In this document: positions 33,127 to 33,227 of the stretch, in pieces | Position numbering within the stretch: position 1 is the stretch's first letter | Layout of the letters: the number at the start of each line of letters is the position of its first letter | From: a bacterium | Lineage (GTDB): Bacteria > SZUA-79 > Acidulodesulfobacterales > Acidulodesulfobacteraceae | DNA length: 33,227 bases | Direction: 5' to 3' | NCBI GenBank assembly: GCA_021806885.1 | Contig: JAKAPT010000012.1 | Coordinates: 1-33,227, forward strand | Program-made: the position numbers and the translations under genes | The notes under the pieces: model-generated | Databases searched by the model: none | What the model was told of the DNA's origin: nothing | The model's input: only the letters and a program-made list of their open reading frames with translations

Positions 33127-33227
33127 TTTAACAGGCAATAAAAGCGGAAAGAGAAATGCGGAAGCAGTCGGTTAAACAAATAGGCAAATTAAAAGTTATC
33201 GGCATCGCAGGATAAAAATATACGGTA

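Overview
The window looks like a chromosomal segment of a Gram-negative, sulfur-metabolising, probably anaerobic or microaerophilic bacterium. The outer-membrane logic comes from a TonB-like protein, a SPOR protein and a type IV pilus tip operon. The metabolic flavour comes from a dsrE-tusA-sulfide:quinone oxidoreductase-DUF1641 operon, a membrane complex related to group 4 hydrogenases, and anaerobic-style cobalamin genes. Base composition is moderate, with AGG/AGA arginine codons and frequent TTG starts. The mix resembles deltaproteobacterial-type lineages such as Sva0485/Acidulodesulfobacterales, but that placement is inference from gene content only.

Layout. 1-167: the first 10 codons of a tyrosine integrase leaving the window, with its leader, directly downstream of initiator tRNA-fMet (168-244). 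317-3034: GDP-mannose and UDP-glucuronate synthesis (manC, ugd). 3142-3934: a peroxiredoxin with a promoter and a 7-1-7 palindrome of PerR/Fur geometry, ending in a bidirectional terminator shared with purC. 4797-6330: TonB-like protein, convergent with a SPOR protein and a coupled small Cys-rich protein. 6503-8053: RNase G/E, convergent with an FtsB-like protein. 8050-19612 (minus strand): cobU, a six-gene Ehr-like complex, cobS, cbiA, a ThiC/BzaF-family gene and ftsB, closely packed and largely co-oriented. 19613-19958: an unexplained spacer. 19959-25839: pilV-pilW-pilX-pilY1. 25935-28345: a SHOCT membrane protein, purU and a PAS-GGDEF diguanylate cyclase. 28556-28631: tRNA-Val(CAC). 28708-31533: the sulfur operon, preceded by a near-perfect sigma-54 promoter (31670-31685) and a cluster of TGTCA half-sites (31795-31870). 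31915-31990: tRNA-Val(GAC), followed by a second, decayed integrase fused to a truncated HigB-like toxin gene and small ORFs up to the right edge.

How the parts work together. Two related integrases sit just downstream of two different tRNA genes and point outward, so the segment between them reads as core chromosome bracketed by two insertion points. DsrE, TusA, SQR and DUF1641 form a sulfide-oxidation and sulfur-trafficking unit feeding quinone, probably under sigma-54 and an enhancer-binding protein. The Ehr-like complex keeps the FeS small subunit and the ion-pumping membrane arm but has lost all four Ni-Fe cysteines, so it should not be annotated as a hydrogenase. The ThiC-family gene next to cobU, cobS and cbiA may make the benzimidazole lower ligand of B12 rather than thiamin pyrimidine.
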